From JBGSBR01 sp041730495 (GTDB lineage: Bacteria; Patescibacteriota; Microgenomatia; UBA1406; GWC2-37-13): a DNA stretch of 64,000 nucleotides. This document shows, one piece after another, positions 1-12,000 of the stretch. Position numbers and translations under genes: made by a program. Below the pieces are notes generated by a model. That model was not told where the DNA came from, did not search any database, and saw only the letters and a program-made list of their open reading frames with translations. The stretch's first letter is position 1, and each line of letters opens with the position of its first letter. The stretch covers positions 1 to 64,000 of the forward strand of contig JBGSBR010000001.1 of NCBI GenBank assembly GCA_041730495.1. The letters are read 5' to 3'.

Positions 1-2441
1 ACATAAATCACTTTGTATTCTTTCCCGTCCGTATATTTTTTTACAGTAGCATCTGTAAGAGCGACGTCAACAACCGCCTTTTCTTCCACGTCTGTAGCAT
101 CCACAGTAATAGTCGCTCTCATCTTACCATTCACCTGGACTGGCATCGTAATTGTTGCCTCTTTGAGCTTACATTTGTCTGCCACGGGCCAGATGCTGCT
201 ATGGATTGACGACTTCTCCCCCAGCTCTTGATGCCAGATCTCTTCTGTCATGAGCGGTGCAAACGGAGCTAAGAGCTGTAAAAACTTCTTAGCATTTGCT
301 GTTGATAAAACTGGTTTTTCAGCTTTTCGAGTGGCATCATTCCAACCATTCACTAACTCCATCATGCGTGCAATCGCAGTATTCATCTTGATTGCATCGA
401 CATCACGAGTGACAGATTGAATAGTTTTATTGAGTAGTATGACTAGGTCTGCATTTTCTTGAGCTTCATCACTGTAATAAGTACCTGATGTATAAATATC
501 CCAAACTTTGCGTAAGAAACCATACGCACCTTGCATCGATGATGTCGACCAAGGAGCTGTAGCTTCATAAGGCATCATGAAACATAAGTACAAACGCACG
601 GTATCTGCACCATACTCTTTCACCAAATCATCAGGATTGATGACATTACCTCTTGATTTACTCATGCGATGACCATCAGGACCCAAGATCACACCATGTT
701 CCATACGGCGATCCGCAAACTCTGTGAAAGGTACGAGTCCAAGATCATGGAAAAACTTGGTGAAGAAGCGTGCATACAATGTATGACCCAGGGTATGCTC
801 AGATCCACCGAAATATATATCTACTGGCATTTTTTTCTTAACTTCTTCAGTATCAAATGGACCTTCGGTGTAATGTGGACTCAAATAACGATAGAAATAC
901 CACGCTGAATCAAAGAATGTATCAAGTGTCTCTGCATCGCGCATCGCTGGTTTACCACATTTAGGACAATCGACTTTCATCCACTCTTCATTTGTAGCCA
1001 AAGGTGGCTTACCTGTAGGTGTGAAATCTACATCGTACGGCAACTCAACCGGTAAATCTTTTTCAGGTACTGGATGCATACCACAGTCATCACAATGAAT
1101 CATCGGCACGGGTGTACCCCAGTAACGCTGACGTGAGATCGACCAATCATGGATGTGATATTGTTTTTTTATTTCACCAATTTTTTTAGTTTGGATATAT
1201 TCTTCTAGTTTTTTCTTTGCCTCAGAACTTGTAAGTCCGTCATATTCTCCAGAGTTCAACAAAATAGCTGTATCTTTATAATCGACCTTTATATCTGCAT
1301 AATCCCAAAACCCATCTGCTTCAATTTTTATATCTTTAATAGAGTCAGCAGGTTTAAGAACTTGTACTATTGGAAGCTCAAATTTCTGTGCAAATTCATG
1401 ATCACGGGCATCATGACCAGGAACTCCCATGACAGCTCCTGTTCCATAACTCGACAGCACATAATCAGCGACCCAGACAGGTATTTTTTGGCCATTAAGA
1501 GGATTTACAGCATATAAACTAGTAAACACACCTGTCTTATCTTTTGCGCCTATTTTTCGCTCTTCTTCGGTCTTTTTTTGAGCCTGATTTACATAAGGTT
1601 TTACTTTTTCTATTTCTGAAGATTTAAGTGTTCCGTCCATCAAGGCGCTAATGATCGAATGTTCAGGTGAAAGAACCAGGAATGTGACTCCGAAGATTGT
1701 GTCTAAGGCAGTCGTAAAAACAGTGACCGGCGATTTATAATCAACAATTTCAAACTGCAATTCAACCCCTTCACTTTTGCCCACCCAGTTATTCTGCCCG
1801 ACTCGTACAGACATCGGCCATTGCTGCTCAGGATTTTCTGGCCAGATCAGCTGATCTGCGTAGTCAGTGATTTTGAGAAACCATTGTTCAATCTCTTTTT
1901 GTACCACTTCGGTACCACAACGCCAACATTTGCCGTTTTCAATACCTTCATTGGCAAGCACTGTTTTATCTTTTTCGCACCAGTTTGAGAGAGCAGAACC
2001 TCGATATGCAAGTCCTTTTTCATACATCTTGAGGAAAATCCATTGATTCCAACGATAATACTCAGGTTCACACGCGATAATCATATGCTCCCAGTTGAGC
2101 ATAGTTGCCATGGTTTTAAACTGCTTGGTCATGGTTTCGATATTGGCCATCGTCCAATCTCTTGGATGCACTCCCCGCTTCATCGCAGCGTTTTCAGCTG
2201 GCAAACCAAAGGCATCATAGCCAATAGGGAAGAAAACATCATGTCCTTGCATTTTTTTGAAACGAGATAAGACGTCGGGGATAGTGAAGGTGAACCAATG
2301 ACCGATATGAAGATCACCCGAAGTATACGGAAGCTCAACCAAATAATATTTTGGCTCTTTCGTTGGTTGGAAAGGATCTGGCTGTTCTTCCCAGACTTTT
2401 ATCCATTTAGATTCAAACTCTTGTGGGCGGTATTTCTTCAT
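1..2441 (-). CDS. leuS: Leucyl-tRNA synthetase, C-terminal end cut by window edge
   Basis: Charges tRNA-Leu with leucine in the cytoplasm (class I synthetase). Reading the minus strand from ATG 2441 gives about 813 codons without a stop to the window edge. The visible end (KEYKVIYV) is the usual LeuRS tail, so only a few residues are missing. Seen: HIGH motif in SGDLHIGHW near residue 45, editing-domain TGAVMG near 333, two CxxC pairs (CWRC, CPKC), and KMSKS-type RMSKS near 592. A TATAAT lies at 2453-2458, 11 nt before ATG, and no SD is visible, so the leader would be only about 5 nt. It follows the rhodanese-like gene but probably has its own promoter. Identification is secure. Confidence 0.96.
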   Translation of the reverse strand, partial: MKKYRPQEFESKWIKVWEEQPDPFQPTKEPKYYLVELPYTSGDLHIGHWFTFTIPDVLSRFKKMQGHDVFFPIGYDAFGLPAENAAMKRGVHPRDWTMANIETMTKQFKTMATMLNWEHMIIACEPEYYRWNQWIFLKMYEKGLAYRGSALSNWCEKDKTVLANEGIENGKCWRCGTEVVQKEIEQWFLKITDYADQLIWPENPEQQWPMSVRVGQNNWVGKSEGVELQFEIVDYKSPVTVFTTALDTIFGVTFLVLSPEHSIISALMDGTLKSSEIEKVKPYVNQAQKKTEEERKIGAKDKTGVFTSLYAVNPLNGQKIPVWVADYVLSSYGTGAVMGVPGHDARDHEFAQKFELPIVQVLKPADSIKDIKIEADGFWDYADIKVDYKDTAILLNSGEYDGLTSSEAKKKLEEYIQTKKIGEIKKQYHIHDWSISRQRYWGTPVPMIHCDDCGMHPVPEKDLPVELPYDVDFTPTGKPPLATNEEWMKVDCPKCGKPAMRDAETLDTFFDSAWYFYRYLSPHYTEGPFDTEEVKKKMPVDIYFGGSEHTLGHTLYARFFTKFFHDLGLVPFTEFADRRMEHGVILGPDGHRMSKSRGNVINPDDLVKEYGADTVRLYLCFMMPYEATAPWSTSSMQGAYGFLRKVWDIYTSGTYYSDEAQENADLVILLNKTIQSVTRDVDAIKMNTAIARMMELVNGWNDATRKAEKPVLSTANAKKFLQLLAPFAPLMTEEIWHQELGEKSSIHSSIWPVADKCKLKEATITMPVQVNGKMRATITVDATDVEEKAVVDVALTDATVKKYTDGKEYKVIY

Positions 2442-2452
2442 ACTGTATCGCT

Positions 2453-2458
2453 ATTATA
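2453..2458 (-). promoter_or_regulatory. -10 box of leuS
   Basis: TATAAT on the minus strand, 11 nt upstream of the leuS ATG. A start of transcription about 7 nt downstream would give a leader of about 5 nt. No convincing -35 was seen. Confidence 0.5.
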
Positions 2459-2498
2459 CTATCCAGAGTTCATTCTGGTAAGTCTTAAACTATACTTA

Positions 2499-3104
2499 CT
2501 ATTCTACTGTCTCACCCGTTATGAAATCTTCAACCCGAACTTTACCCCACAGTTTCTCTGGCAACCAGAAGGTACTGAAATGTCTGAATTCGTTGAAACC
2601 AATAGTCAAGACCTGAACCGGAATTCCTTCAGAGCCGAGATTAAACGCGACAGTTTCTGGGATCTGTGAATAACTATTTTCACCATAGATAATAATTTCT
2701 TGATTTTTCCCTAGTTTCTTAAAACCTTTCTTAAGATCCGCATCTTTTTTAATACTGTTTGTTTTTGCATCAAAAGCAACAGGGATATTAACTGCATCTA
2801 AAATATGGGCTTTTTTATAATCTTCTGCTGCGCGGATATCAACTAATATAATAGTTTTCTTTTCAGCACTCATTTGTTGAATTAAAACATTTGGATCAAC
2901 ATACAACGTTTTTTGTAATGCCCAAAAATCTGCAACTTGTTGACGTGAAAGCCGATTATAGACTGAATACCGTGGACCAAACGCAATCCAAAGAGCGATC
3001 AATAAAAATAAACTCGCTATAACAGAGATGACAATCACAAAGGTTTTATTTTCTTTGCTTCTTTTTTGGAACGATTGAAAGAAATCTTTAAGAGATAGTT
3101 TCAT
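2499..3104 (-). CDS. Membrane-anchored rhodanese-like protein lacking the catalytic cysteine
   Basis: 201 residues: a short basic N-terminus, one membrane helix (about residues 21-42), then a rhodanese fold (about 60-175) with the family hallmarks LVDIRAAEDY...AHI.DAVNIP. In active rhodaneses a Cys opens the loop after the fourth strand (YCrsG). Here the strand ends IIIYGENSY and has no Cys, so sulfurtransferase activity is unlikely and a binding or scaffold role is inferred. The start at 3104 (MKLSLKDFF) lies 1 nt past the permease stop. A longer form from 3149 would overlap the permease. It is the last gene of the adhesin-ABC operon. Its partner is unknown, with the transporter the obvious candidate. 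Confidence 0.75.
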   Translation of the reverse strand: MKLSLKDFFQSFQKRSKENKTFVIVISVIASLFLLIALWIAFGPRYSVYNRLSRQQVADFWALQKTLYVDPNVLIQQMSAEKKTIILVDIRAAEDYKKAHILDAVNIPVAFDAKTNSIKKDADLKKGFKKLGKNQEIIIYGENSYSQIPETVAFNLGSEGIPVQVLTIGFNEFRHFSTFWLPEKLWGKVRVEDFITGETVE

Positions 3105-3105
3105 A

Positions 3106-5220
3106 TTATTCGTAACGAAGCGCGTTAAGAGCCGAGATACGTTGGGCACGATAAGCAGGATACAATCCCGTGACGAGTCCGACTACAAACGAGCAAATGA
3201 TAATAAAGAATACCAAGCTTGAGGGGATATATGTCAGCTCTAAGTAGCCAACGCCTTGTGCAATTGCAAAAATCGAGACGACATATGATGCAAGTTTACC
3301 AACTACAAATCCAAGTAATAATCCTCCACTTCCGCCAAGCAGTCCCATGATCATGGCTTCTGCGAGAAAAAGTTCTTGAATCTCACCCGAAACCATACCC
3401 ATTGTCTTCATACCACCAATCTCACGAGTACGCTCAAGCAGTGAGACCGTAAGAGTATTAAACATGCCCAATGAAGCCACGCCAAGTGCGATAAACCCAA
3501 GGAAACCTAACACTCCACGAATATTTACGAAAAATGATTCAATTTGCTCGACGGTATCTGCAGTACTTGCAGTTTTGTAACCCAATGTTTCTACGCGTGT
3601 ACGCACCGCACCCATAACATTTTCGTCTTTAAGAATAAGTTTAACCTGAGAATAATTAGTAGTACCAAGACTGGTAATATCATCAAGCGGAACATATATA
3701 AACTGTGACTCATCATCTCGCACCACTCCGATGATATTGTAAGTCACCTCTTCAGTCAAAATACGCCCATCCACACTTGGCATCAGGCTTTTGATTATGA
3801 TAAACGATACTTTAAAATTTTCTTTGGTGGCTTGATTGGTACTAACACCAAGCAGATTAAGTAAACCAGTTGAGATCACTGCATCTCCTGAAACTTTTTT
3901 CTTAAAAGGTAATACTGCTTGTTGGGTTTCTGTAGTGGTATCTGTTTGTAGAAATACTGTTTCAAGCCCACCGGCACCAGTCGAAACTCGTGCATCTGCC
4001 AGATCAGCTGATAATGGATCAAGTTCTCCTCCATTTGTAGCCTCTTCAAGCTCGGCACTCCCCGTAGACTCTCCAAGTACATCTTCGATAATAGGTAATG
4101 ATTCAGTGATCTGGACATTTTTACGCTGCACACAACCTTGTGCCCACTCTTGCACGCCACGATTATTTAACATTGCAGCAACAGAGGCTTCTGGTTGATC
4201 TTGTTTGTAAAGGGGGATCTCTGCTTTGATCCATTCTCCTAAGTACTGTTTACGAGCTTGATCGTAAGCCAGACGACCATATGGCGTAAGTGGAGCATAC
4301 TCACCGCCGTACCATTCGCGACCTTCTAGGTCGCTTTCCTGTCTCAATGTGACACCAAGTAACTCTGAATCAATATTACACTCTTTCCAGACAGGTACGA
4401 CTTGAGTCGGTAGCGGTGAAAATCGCACACTATACGAATTTTTGGGCCTATTATAGGTTCTTCGTTGTAATTCATCTTGTTCACCAGCCACCTGTCCTTC
4501 AGCTTTTTCACTCAGACCATCTCCAGTTTGAGCAAAATAACTACCTTTTACAAGCTCAGGTTGTGCTGCTTGAAAAAATTGAGCCGGCACACCATACACC
4601 AAGATATCTGTTTTAGCATTTTTGTAATCAAGTCTCCCTACAACTGAGACCATAGGTATAGTATTTTCAACGTCTTTAATCGTTTTCATCTTACGCACTG
4701 CATCTCGCGTCAGACTAGCTTTACTATTTTCCCCTGAGGTAACATCAACGATCCGTAACTCATCAAGTGAAGCTACCTGACTGATAACAAGTTTTTCGAT
4801 ACCGTATCCTAATGACAACAAAAAGACAATAATACCCACTCCAATAGACATACCGAGGATTGTGATAACAGATCTACCTCTTCTGACATTTAAGTTTTGA
4901 TACGCGATATAAATAAGATAATTTCTTTTTACTTTAAAAGGGCGTAGTGTCTCCAACCAATCCATCGCCTTTATATACAACGGTTTAAACGATTTATTCC
5001 AGATTGGTTGTAACTTTTGTAGTACAACTTTGAGTACTGGAACTCTATTAAAAAGTGCAAATAAACGATCAAGAGAAAAAAACAGCAATACACAGAAAAA
5101 GGTAAGAAAACGAATAGCTGTACGTGCGCTGCTAGAGATGTACCAAGGTATATTACGGATAAATCGTACTAAACGACTAGGTAGAGTTGCTATAAATTGT
5201 GGATTAATACCTATTTTCAT
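3106..5220 (-). CDS. MacB/FtsX-family ABC transporter permease
   Basis: 704-residue membrane subunit of a type VII (MacB/LolCE/FtsX) ABC system. These systems do not import but transmit ATP-driven motion across the membrane. Seen: an extra hydrophobic N-terminal segment (about 35-57), the first family membrane helix (about 118-140, starting RSVITILGMSIGVG), and a long extracytoplasmic domain (about 141-565). Three C-terminal helices carry the hallmarks ERTREIGGMKTMG and PAYRAQRISALNALRYE. The N-terminal 110 residues and an acidic, low-complexity stretch in the outer domain (about 340-430) are longer than in typical MacB. It overlaps the ATPase gene by 4 nt (ATGA), so the two are translationally coupled. 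Confidence 0.9.
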   Translation of the reverse strand: MKIGINPQFIATLPSRLVRFIRNIPWYISSSARTAIRFLTFFCVLLFFSLDRLFALFNRVPVLKVVLQKLQPIWNKSFKPLYIKAMDWLETLRPFKVKRNYLIYIAYQNLNVRRGRSVITILGMSIGVGIIVFLLSLGYGIEKLVISQVASLDELRIVDVTSGENSKASLTRDAVRKMKTIKDVENTIPMVSVVGRLDYKNAKTDILVYGVPAQFFQAAQPELVKGSYFAQTGDGLSEKAEGQVAGEQDELQRRTYNRPKNSYSVRFSPLPTQVVPVWKECNIDSELLGVTLRQESDLEGREWYGGEYAPLTPYGRLAYDQARKQYLGEWIKAEIPLYKQDQPEASVAAMLNNRGVQEWAQGCVQRKNVQITESLPIIEDVLGESTGSAELEEATNGGELDPLSADLADARVSTGAGGLETVFLQTDTTTETQQAVLPFKKKVSGDAVISTGLLNLLGVSTNQATKENFKVSFIIIKSLMPSVDGRILTEEVTYNIIGVVRDDESQFIYVPLDDITSLGTTNYSQVKLILKDENVMGAVRTRVETLGYKTASTADTVEQIESFFVNIRGVLGFLGFIALGVASLGMFNTLTVSLLERTREIGGMKTMGMVSGEIQELFLAEAMIMGLLGGSGGLLLGFVVGKLASYVVSIFAIAQGVGYLELTYIPSSLVFFIIICSFVVGLVTGLYPAYRAQRISALNALRYE

Positions 5221-6017
5221 GGTTTATGCATATTTTTAAGAAATAATGGATCTCGCACATTTGAATCTTCGACTAATGTACCTCCGATTTCACGTTTACC
5301 TTTAATTTTTGAAAGCTTTTGAATATCATCATGCATCAGCTCTTCGACTATCTGTCCGTCTACCATATGCACGAGATGAGTACCATAACGCAGATACTCA
5401 AGATCATGTGTCACCATAATGAGGGTCTTGCCCGCTTTATTCAAATTACAGAAACTTTCAATCAACTCTTGACCTGAAACTGTATCAAGATTACCGGTTG
5501 GCTCGTCTGCAACAAGGATATTTGGATCCAATGCCATTGCTCGAGCCAGACTAATTTTTTGTTGTTGACCAGATGAAAGCTCTGTTGGACGATACTGTGC
5601 CCATTGTTCCATATGTACCATCTCTAGCTGCTTGGTAACTTTGGTTTTAATCTCTGATTCTGGTAAATCAAGTAAATGTAACGTAAAGGCAACATTTTCG
5701 TGGACATTTAGTGATGCAATCCACAAGGGTTGCTGATAGATGATGCCAAAATGATATCGTCTATACATCGCTCGTTGATCTTCCTCCATCCCATAGAAAC
5801 TAATATCATTAATTTCTAAGGTCCCTCCAGTAGGTTTTTCTAAGCCCAATAACGTATGAAGTAATGTCGATTTACCACACCCCGAAGGACCGAAGATGAT
5901 GACAAATTCGCCTGCTTGAATACTCAGATTAATGCCTTTAAGAACTTGTACCTCACCATCACGTACTTGAAACGATTTAGTCAGATTGGTTGCTTGGATA
6001 TATGCTTTCTTACTCAT
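5217..6017 (-). CDS. LolD/MacB-type ABC transporter ATPase
   Basis: 266-residue nucleotide-binding subunit pairing with the overlapping permease. Seen: Walker A GPSGCGKST (about 43-51), Q-loop YQQPL, signature LSSGQQQKISLARAM (LSGGQ with S for G), Walker B ILVADEPTGNLD and H-loop MVTHD. A C-terminal extension of about 40 residues follows the core. It starts 12 nt after the giant surface-protein gene, so adhesin, ATPase, permease and rhodanese-like protein are probably one transcript. In established systems of this family the ATPase drives lipoprotein release, toxin export or cell-wall hydrolase activation. Which applies here is not visible, and export or surface handling of the adhesin is an inference. 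Confidence 0.92.
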   Translation of the reverse strand: MSKKAYIQATNLTKSFQVRDGEVQVLKGINLSIQAGEFVIIFGPSGCGKSTLLHTLLGLEKPTGGTLEINDISFYGMEEDQRAMYRRYHFGIIYQQPLWIASLNVHENVAFTLHLLDLPESEIKTKVTKQLEMVHMEQWAQYRPTELSSGQQQKISLARAMALDPNILVADEPTGNLDTVSGQELIESFCNLNKAGKTLIMVTHDLEYLRYGTHLVHMVDGQIVEELMHDDIQKLSKIKGKREIGGTLVEDSNVRDPLFLKNMHKP

Positions 6018-6029
6018 ATGTATGTGCGA

Positions 6030-9000
6030 TTATTTTGCCTGAAATTGCTTCAAGAAACCAAATGTTGTTGATAATTTATCGACTACTAAATTCAATGCGT
6101 CTTTGGTCGCATTCGGTGTTATTACAACAACATCCTGTGATAAACCTTTGTTTTTATTTTTATCGCCTGAGATTATACGGAAATGGTAAATCTTTGATGG
6201 TTGTAAACCAGGAATTGTTACCGCATGATTATTCGTCATACTTGGATCTGCTTGAGTGGTTGATGAATATACCCCTCCAGTTCCTTCACCGTATTCAATC
6301 TGTGAAGATGCTGATTCATCAGTATCCCATGAAATCAAGATCTGTGCACGTGCATCCTCACCCACACCCACGATTGTACTTTCGACGTTCACATTTTGTA
6401 CCAATGGTGCACGAAGATCACTGGCTGTAGTCACATTTTGTGGAGTATATTTTGCTTCGTTTCCAACAGGATCTTTACCTCGCACGAGAATTGTGTAAGC
6501 AGTTTCATCTTGCAAATCTCTCAAAATTGCTTCATGTCTAGTTTTTGGAGTTAGGTTAATAAAATCTTTAGATAACTCTGGTTTACCTGACGGATAGTAC
6601 GTCACGACCGAACTCAAACGAGTATTTGATGCCCAAATTAATCTGAGAGTAGCTGATGGCATACCTTCTACTTGTTGCACTCTCAGTGTCGTTACTTTAG
6701 GTACTGGAAGCGTTTCGAAGGTGTAATCATCACCGTTATACGTATTTCCTTCATCGTCTTCTGCGACAATTCGCAGATGATACGTAGTACCATCGATAAG
6801 TTCTTTCAACTGTGCTGTATAGGTTGTCTCACTCTTTGATGTAGAGATGGATTCCACAGTACCGTAAGCAGCAGTCTTTCCATACTGTACAGTCGCTTTA
6901 ATAGCATTCTTGACTGTAAAGCTGACATATGCATCATAAAGACTAACACTCGTCACTTTTACTGCAGAGACAAATGGTGCTGCGTTAGTCGTAAATGAGT
7001 ATTCGTCAGACGCATCAGTATTACCATCTTCATCGGTCCACACAACTTTGAAATAATACTTTGTACCAGGATCCAAGCTTAAAAGCTCTATCTCATGATC
7101 TGTTTCTTGATCTGAGGATCCGACCTCAGCGCCATAATCACCTGATTTTTTGCCGTATTTCACAAATGAGCTCGCTTCTCGGTCTGTAGCCCAACTTATG
7201 ACAGATGAACGAGTTTTCACAGTTACATCTGGTTCACCTATTAATTCAGGTGCTACTCTCCAGCGTCCATCAGGTATAAGTGCCATCGTATCTGATGGAG
7301 CAGAACAGTCGTTGGTTGAAGTACATGCTTTGACACAATATCCATACTCTTGTTGTTCAAGATCAGTATCTACAAAAGATTTTCCAGTCGTGGACGAGAT
7401 ATATTCAAATGAATCAAAACTATCAGTACACACTGCACCAGCGGTAGCACTACGATAGACTTTATATACAGAAAGTCCTGAACCTGTATCTGTCGGTGGC
7501 TCCCAGGATACTGCAAGTTTCCAGTTTTCAGTTTCTTTGACAGATACGTCCGCAATTTCTAAATCTACTGGCATGCCAGGCGATGAGGTATCTGCTTCAA
7601 AATCAACGGCTGCATAGTTATTGTAATTAATATTTCCTGCTTCATCTTTGGCGACGACATACATCGTGTTCGTATCTTTTTGAGTAGCATATGCGCCAGC
7701 TGCAAGATAAGGATTTTCTAATCCCACAGCATTAACATTCGTATTTGTTGGCAATGCATTTACAGAATAAAAATAACGGAGACCAGCTTGAGAACCATAA
7801 TAAAGCTCAGGTGGTTCCCAAGTAAAGCTAAATGAATTTAATGTATTACTTGCTGGATCGACCTCTAGATTTTGTGGCGCACCAGGTGCGACAGAGCTAT
7901 AGTAGTAACTTGCATTAACGTATGTTGAGCTAAGATTACCTGCTGCATCACGCGCACGCACATAAAATGTATTCGAACCTGTTTGATAGGCAGTAAGACC
8001 AGCGATTGTGGCTGCGCTTATGCACGTATCACTTGAACCTAACTCCCCTGTTTTATAACAGTATCCTCCAAGTCCCGAACCAGTATCAATAGCACCAGAC
8101 CAGCTAAACGTATAACTATTCGTCGCTGTATACCCTGGTGGATTGGAGACAACTGTCGTCGGATTGGTGGGGGCGACAGTATCTAGTTTATAGATAAATG
8201 GCTGCCATGTTGTAGCATCGACATTATTTGCATTATCGACTGCTTTTATCCTCAAGTAGTACGTCTCCCCTGAAACTAAGCTAGCAGCTGTGTATTCAGA
8301 TGCTGTAATAAGCGTGCCATCTTCTTGGGGATCCGCTGCACTATCGTCACCAAAGTAGACATAATATCCTTGAATTCCTGACCCGGTACTAGTATCTGAT
8401 GCCCCTCCGACAGCTTCAGCATCAGGCCAATCAAATCGAGGAGTTGTATGGTTGTACCAAGTATTAGTACTAAGCTCTGTACTTCCTATTCCTGAGTTAT
8501 ATGCAGTTAAGCTTGTCGGATTTGTAGGCGCTGCTGGATCTTGATAGTAATTGATACTGTAATCACTGACTACTCCGGAGGCAACACCATCTGCAGATGT
8601 CAGCTCAAACTTCACCTCAATATACCTATGAATCGGCGAATTCACTTTATAGGTATAGGTTGTATTATTTAGCTTTAGTTCAGAAGCTTCGGACCAAGAT
8701 GAATACGTAATATCATCCTCAGATGTCCGCGTATAGGCATGTAGTGCCGCGTTTGTGCCCGTTGTATAGTTGATACTAAGATTCGCAAACTTGTAAACAG
8801 TACCTAGATCGTGTCCGTCAGAACTAAATGTACCACTATCTACAAAAGAAGAACTAGTTGTTTCCATGACATACGTAAATAATCCATTAGCGTACGTATT
8901 TGTACCTGGACCTGCAATCATAAATATTTTATTACTTGTGTTACTCGCTGCTGCTCCACCTGTTGTTATATTTGCTGGTGCATTTTCAACTGCAGTCCAA

Positions 9001-12000
9001 GCATTCCCAGAAACAGAATAGCGATAACAGGATGATGTATTTAACCCTCGACAAGCATAAAAATAACTTCCATCTCCTTTAATCAAGAAACCATCTGCTC
9101 CAACAGTCACGCCCGTCGATAAATCCGCTACTGCAGGATCGCTCCAGGTGTTTGCGTTTACATCATATCGATAGAAGCTAACAGTAGTACCACCTCGCAG
9201 TGCATAGACATATCCGTCTTGATAAATGATGTCAGAACCAGCTCCAATCGTAGCTGGCGCTACTGCTCTCACGGCCCACTTCGCTCCTGGGGCACCTTGG
9301 GTATCAAAGCGATAGAACCCAGTTGTGAGCCCACCTCGTGTCCAGTAAATATACCGTGATCCATCATATGCCATTGATGTACCCGCTCCCACATCAAATG
9401 GTGGTAGATCACTCGTCTCTTCACTCCAACTATCTGTGGCAATATCGTAAACAAACATTCTCCTCACATATAAGCTAGGAATTGCATAGATTTTGTTGGC
9501 AGTGCTATCATAAACCATCGATCCTCCTGTGAAAAAACCTGCTGGTGCTGGTGCCATGTGTACTGATTCTCCCGTAACTGAGTTATATCTCACAAATAAA
9601 TTGTCATAGTTACCTCGCGTCATATAAAAATAGTTACCATCGCCTCGTATTAGATCTGCACCCGTACTAAAACCGAGATAATCAGTTCCTCTAAACTCAG
9701 TTCCAAATAACCTAACAGACGGGATCTCCCACGACGCCTTCTCGATGTTATAACGCCACATGATATTCGTCGTGATCCCACGGATAGCATAAATAATACC
9801 GTCTACTGTCTTAAGTACGCCACCAGCACCAAAGGTTGCAGGTGAATCATTGAGCTTTGTCCAAGTTTCACTGGCTATATCGTATTTATAAAAGAAAGGG
9901 TTGGTCCATCCAGACGTGAAATAAATTGCATTACTCTCTGAATCATACGTGATCTGTGATCCTTCATAAGCCAGTGCAGGCAAATCAGGTAAGACCGTCC
10001 AAGAGTTGCCAGAGATGCTGTATGCAGAAAAGCCGTTCAGAGTATTTCCCTGTATTGCATAAATCGTATTGTTGAGGTCATATGATAAATCGCCACCTAT
10101 GTAAACATTATTATTCAACCTGTCTGTAGGTGAACCAAAGTCAGTATTGGCCAATGTGTCCCATGTATCGAGCTGTGTATCATAGCGCATAAAGGCATCA
10201 TCACTATTACCTCGCAGCGCATAGATATAACGTGTGCCATCATAGATGAAACTTGTGCCATAATTGAGACTCAAAGGCGGATCAGAAGCGGCTGCATCAT
10301 CCCAGGTATTTGCTTCGATATCATAACGCCAAAATGTGTTTAAAGCTCTACCGGGAGCCCCATATATATATCCACTTGGACCTTCAACTAAATCGCCACC
10401 ATTAAAAACTACCGCAGGTGCATTCGCAAGTGTCGTCCAAGTATCAGTCGTGATATTGTATTCATAGAATGTATTCGTGTTGTTGCCTCTAAAGGTATAA
10501 AGCTTGTTTGAAGAAGAGACATACGCTAAACCAGCTCCATAATTAAAGGTAGAGGGCGCGAGTGATAAGCGTTTTTCCATCCAATATCCTGCTTTTCCTT
10601 GAAGTTTAATCTCATCAGAGGTCGAGCTGACACTGTCTCCTACTCCTGTCGAAAAATCAGCTGTTGTCGTAAAGCTAACGGCTTGAGGTGGAGAGACACC
10701 ATTATAGACATAGGTAAAACCTGTCGTCGCTGCCGCTAGATTCCCACTTTGATCTTCTGTCTTTACACGCAAGTAGTACGTTCCTGTTGAAAGTGCAGAG
10801 GTAACCGTATAGTTAGCTGCTGTTTGAAAGGTCCCAGCTGTCTCTGGATCGGCACTGGCATTGGTACCGAAATAAACATAGTAGCCAGCAACGCTTGTCT
10901 CACCGTCACTTGCCCCAGTCCAGCTGAAGTAAGGATTATTGTAAACATACGTACTACCTGTACTAATGCTCACTCCACCGACTGCTTGAGAGCTACCAGT
11001 GAAGCTACTCGGATTGCTAGGCACCACAGCATCCCCTTCATAACTTACATTAATCGCCGATACAATCGGCGTACTTGCCTGATCCGTCGATGCAGTCAAA
11101 GTAGCTCGTATCTGTAGGTATCGCTGAGCAGTTGAGGCAATCGTACCCCCGCTGACAGTCTGCCAACCAGTCCAGGTAGTTTTATCGGCACTAGAACGAG
11201 TCTGTATCGTCACTGATGAATCCGAAGGTGTGCTTGTTGTTGCTGTTAATGTATTCCAACTACTGACATAGCTTAGATCAAGCGGATTACTCACCCAGTT
11301 TCCAGAGGTAGGGTATGCATTTGCAGAAACCGTAAATGTTGTCAGTTGTGAAAGACTGTTGCCTAAAATTGCATATAAGGTGCCAGTACTACTATTCACA
11401 CCAAGAGATGCTCCTGCATATGCTCCAATATTTTGTTCATAATATCCTTGATTGTCCGGAAGTCTTCGCCAAGAACCAGCTGAAATATTGTATTCCCATA
11501 AATCATTTTTATAATAACCACCTAACGCATAGATTTTACCGCTGTAATAAACTAGATCAGATCCATAATATGGTGCAAAAGGCACAGATCCTAAACTGCT
11601 CCACGTATTACCACTAATATCATAGCGATGAAAATTCGCGATGCCACTTCCTGTCATAGCATATATGTACGTCCCATCTGACGTAAGTCTCCCTCCGTAT
11701 CCGCTTTCTGAATCAGTAGGGAGGTCCGCTACAGCAACATCACTCCAGCTATCTCCACTTATACTGTACCGATAAAAACTGGTAGTTAATGTTCCTCGCG
11801 TTGCATAAATGTAATCCCCACTCCCCGGATATGCCAAACTAGCGCCATAGCTAATAGTCGCCGGTGCTGCGGCCATCGTTGTCCACGTACCGCCTACTCC
11901 CAAGGATGGATTATACCTATACATTGTTGTTGTTGCAGAGCCTCGAAGATAATATATATAACTTCCTGCTGTTATGCCTTTTGTATCGTCTGTAAATGCA

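Noticed and set aside
3836..4198. Opposite-strand and alternate-frame ORFs inside large genes
   Set aside because: They overlap well-supported genes, match no family and have no promoter or SD of their own.
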